Assembly: GCA_002784145.1 (NCBI GenBank)
Contig: PFKE01000157.1
Location: forward strand, 1 to 35,888
DNA: 35,888 bases
Direction: 5' to 3'
Source: Flavobacteriaceae bacterium CG_4_10_14_3_um_filter_33_47
GTDB lineage: Bacteria; Bacteroidota; Bacteroidia; Flavobacteriales; Flavobacteriaceae
How positions within the stretch are numbered: position 1 is the first letter of the stretch; each line of letters begins with the position of its first letter. Position numbers and translations under genes: made by a program. Shown piece by piece: positions 33,716 to 35,888 of the stretch. The notes beneath the pieces are model-generated. The model did no database searches. It was not told the origin of the DNA and saw only the letters and a program-made list of their open reading frames with translations.

Positions 33716-35269
33716 ATGGCTTTGCGAATCTTAATAATCGTTTTTATAACCAATATTGGACTTTGTTTTTCACAAACCAAAGATTCTATTGTTCCACAAA
33801 CCACTAAAACAATAGACTCTTTAATTGATGGAAATGCAAATATTAGTAAAATAATAAAAGCTGAGATAGATAGCATCTCAGCTTTAAGTTTTTTAGATAA
33901 TAACCACGCCGCAGGTTTAGATGAAAAGTGGTTAGAAGAGTTATACAGTAATGATTTGTATGACACTATTTATAAATCAATATCTGAAATTACTTTTGAA
34001 GAAATTGATTACCCAGAGCTCCCAACAGACACACTTAAAACCCGGTTAAAAGCCCTAAGCGCAAAAACACCTTTCAATGTAGAATACAACCCAGGCTTAG
34101 AAAGCGTTATTAAATCGTATTTAAAAAACAGAAGAGAATCTCTACAGCGTCTCATGGCGCTTAGTGCGTTTTACTTCCCCATGTTTGAAAGAGAATTAGA
34201 TAGCCACGAGATTCCATTGGAAATAAAATATTTAGCCATTGTAGAATCTGCATTAAAACCAAGGGCAAAATCTAGAGTAGGCGCCACAGGCTTGTGGCAA
34301 TTTATGTACAGTACGGGCAAAATGTATGGTTTGGATGTGAGTAGTTATGTTGACGAACGCAGTGATCCCATAAAATCTACAGAAGCTGCCACCAAATATT
34401 TATCAAAATTATATGAGATTTTTGGCGATTGGGATTTAGCATTAGCAGCCTACAATTCTGGCCCGGGAAATGTAACAAAAGCCATTAGAAGGTCTGGAGG
34501 CTATCAAAATTATTGGAATATCAGGCATAATTTACCTCGTGAAACCGCTGGATATTTACCAGCTTTTTTAGCAACCATGTATATTTTTGAATACGCAGAA
34601 GAACATGGGTTTGTAAAAGCAAAACCTGAGTTTGTTTATAAAGAAACCGATACAGTTATTGTAAAACAAATGATAACGTTTGATCAGGTTTCTGAAATTA
34701 CTGGTGTTCCTGTAGAAGAACTTCAGTTTTTAAACCCTTCCTATAAACTGGACATCATTCCATTTATCAAAGATGAAAAATACACATTGCGTTTGCCTAG
34801 AAATGTTATTGGGCCATTTGTAAATAATGAAAAACAAATATATGCCTATGCCAAGGCCGAATTTGATAAGCGTGAAAAACCCTTACCACAATTTTTTGAA
34901 GCCGAAAGCAAAACAACCTATCATGTAAAATCAGGAGATTTTTTAGGAAAGATTGCAAGACAGTATGGGGTTAGGGTAAGTCAAATTAAACAATGGAATG
35001 GCTTAAGAAGCAATAATATTAGTATAGGTCAAAGGCTCATTATTTACCCAACAAAACCTCATTTGGCCAATAAGCCTTCTACAACAAAAACACCTGTTCA
35101 CAAGCAGAATTCTGAAAACAGTGACTACTATACCGTAAAAGAAGGAGACTCTTTGTGGAGCATCTCTCAAAAATTTTCTGGAGTTTCTGTTCAAAATATT
35201 AAAGATTGGAACGATATTAGTGGTAATCATTTAAAACCAGGAATGAAACTTAAAATATCGAAAGGATAA
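33716..35269 (+). CDS. MltD-like lytic transglycosylase with two LysM domains
   Basis: This 517-residue exported enzyme should cleave the glycan strands of peptidoglycan. A signal peptide (1-20, ending CFSQ) precedes a helical N-terminal region. The SLT domain (about 165-300) has the catalytic Glu177 in AIVESALKPRAKS, then GATGLWQFM and ALAAYNSGPGNV. Two LysM domains bind the wall at about 400-444 (YHVKSGDFLGKIARQYGV) and 470-516 (YYTVKEGDSLWSISQKFSGV). The domain layout matches MltD. The lipoprotein cysteine of E. coli MltD is not obvious. The DUF4837 gene follows 24 bases later. Confidence 0.94.
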   Translation: MALRILIIVFITNIGLCFSQTKDSIVPQTTKTIDSLIDGNANISKIIKAEIDSISALSFLDNNHAAGLDEKWLEELYSNDLYDTIYKSISEITFEEIDYPELPTDTLKTRLKALSAKTPFNVEYNPGLESVIKSYLKNRRESLQRLMALSAFYFPMFERELDSHEIPLEIKYLAIVESALKPRAKSRVGATGLWQFMYSTGKMYGLDVSSYVDERSDPIKSTEAATKYLSKLYEIFGDWDLALAAYNSGPGNVTKAIRRSGGYQNYWNIRHNLPRETAGYLPAFLATMYIFEYAEEHGFVKAKPEFVYKETDTVIVKQMITFDQVSEITGVPVEELQFLNPSYKLDIIPFIKDEKYTLRLPRNVIGPFVNNEKQIYAYAKAEFDKREKPLPQFFEAESKTTYHVKSGDFLGKIARQYGVRVSQIKQWNGLRSNNISIGQRLIIYPTKPHLANKPSTTKTPVHKQNSENSDYYTVKEGDSLWSISQKFSGVSVQNIKDWNDISGNHLKPGMKLKISKG

Positions 35270-35293
35270 GTTCCTTTTAACTTTAATAAAATC

Positions 35294-35888
35294 ATGAAAA
35301 AAGCTTTTTTAATCACCGTACTATCCTTAATTATTCTATCCTGTGGGAATGAAAAATCAGAAAACAAAAAAATTCTTTCAGACTCTTCAGGAAACATTAA
35401 CAATGTCTCAATTGTTGTAGATAACGATTTATGGAGCGGTAGCATAGGTGATGCTATTAGAACCACTTTAGCAGTAACTGTAGACGGGTTACCACAAGAT
35501 GAACCCATGTATAGTATGAATCAAATACCTACATCTGTATTTACAGGGTTTGTTACAAAAAACAGAACCATACTAAAAGTAGAATCAAGTCAAAAAACAT
35601 CCACCACTATTTTAGAAGACGTTTATGCAAAACCTCAATGTGTCGTTGTGGTGTCCGGACCAACCAAAGACGCTATTACTAATGAAATTATTGCAAATGC
35701 AAATAAAATAAGAGAAGCCTTTAAAACACTGGAACTTAAAGAAAAGCAAAGAAGAATTAACTTATCTCTTTTCAATGATAAAGGCATTGAAGACAAATTG
35801 GGCGTAAGCATTAAATTCCCTAGCGCCTACAGAATAGCTAAGCAAGATGATAAATTTTTCTGGATACGTAAAGACATTGAGAAAGGAT
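35294..35888 (+). CDS. DUF4837 family lipoprotein (partial, runs off the end)
   Basis: The ATG at 35294 opens a frame that continues past the right edge; about 198 residues are visible. A lipoprotein signal ends at a cysteine near residue 17 (LIILSCGNE). The mature part (SIVVDNDLWSGSIGDAIRTT, then a region with VYAKPQCVVVVSGP and LGVSIKFPSAYRIAK) matches what I know of the DUF4837 family of Bacteroidetes. The function is unknown. Close spacing after the MltD-like gene suggests a shared envelope role. Confidence 0.85.
   Translation, partial: MKKAFLITVLSLIILSCGNEKSENKKILSDSSGNINNVSIVVDNDLWSGSIGDAIRTTLAVTVDGLPQDEPMYSMNQIPTSVFTGFVTKNRTILKVESSQKTSTTILEDVYAKPQCVVVVSGPTKDAITNEIIANANKIREAFKTLELKEKQRRINLSLFNDKGIEDKLGVSIKFPSAYRIAKQDDKFFWIRKDIEKG

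Noticed and set aside
1-35888. CRISPR arrays, insertion sequences, prophage or defence island
   Set aside because: No regularly spaced repeats, transposase, integrase, phage structural or restriction genes are present on either strand.

Overview
The window looks like a stretch of conserved chromosome from a marine-type Flavobacteriaceae bacterium (Bacteroidota). The evidence is a low G+C content, many promoter -7 boxes of the Bacteroidetes type TAnnTTTG, no clear Shine-Dalgarno sequences, a type IX secretion sorting domain of the gliding-motility-associated (type B) kind, and gene families typical of this group (DUF4175, DUF4837, head-GIN DUF2807, OmpH/Skp lipoprotein, ElaA). I see no insertion sequence, prophage, CRISPR array or restriction/defence island. 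Most genes are housekeeping.

Layout. 1-2530: the end of an unknown gene, an unrecognised acidic protein and a SWIM zinc-finger protein in one plus-strand run. 2531-2814: a structured non-coding element. 2815-7173: rnpA overlapping a secreted S41 protease, then a tandem-OmpA protein and a leucine-rich-repeat protein carrying a type IX secretion tail. 7179-9002 (minus): elaA-like acetyltransferase, CDF cation exporter, rpiB. 9003-9638: a non-coding gap, about 82% A+T where counted, with DnaA-box-like motifs and two near-identical 20-bp repeats; it is my best candidate for a replication origin. 9639-13771: rnr, YbjQ-like, DUF2807 and LysE-type proteins. 13783-16409: tRNA-Cys, folB and glnS, the last two diverging from a symmetric promoter. 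16511-19960: DUF1761 membrane protein, FemAB-like protein, SPFH/stomatin protein, small outer-membrane protein. 19976-22582 (minus): gltX and an AlkB-like di-iron membrane oxygenase. 22720-28450: DUF4175 giant, ybeY, mnmG. 28518-32268: methyltransferase, OmpH lipoprotein, lipid kinase, DNA polymerase III delta'. 32451-35888: pgk, an MltD-like lytic transglycosylase, and the start of a DUF4837 lipoprotein.

How it fits together. Two perfect GTTCCACGTGGAAC palindromes flank mnmG and read as ParB-binding parS sites. With rnpA, mnmG, rnr and the A+T-rich DnaA-box-like gap, they suggest an origin-proximal segment. Most genes serve translation and RNA metabolism (rnpA, rnr, glnS, gltX, tRNA-Cys, ybeY, mnmG), the envelope and periplasm (S41 protease, OmpA, T9SS cargo, OmpH, transglycosylase, FemAB-like), or central metabolism (pgk, rpiB, folB). 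The least explained parts are the SWIM operon, the 2552-2750 element and the rpiB-rnr gap.
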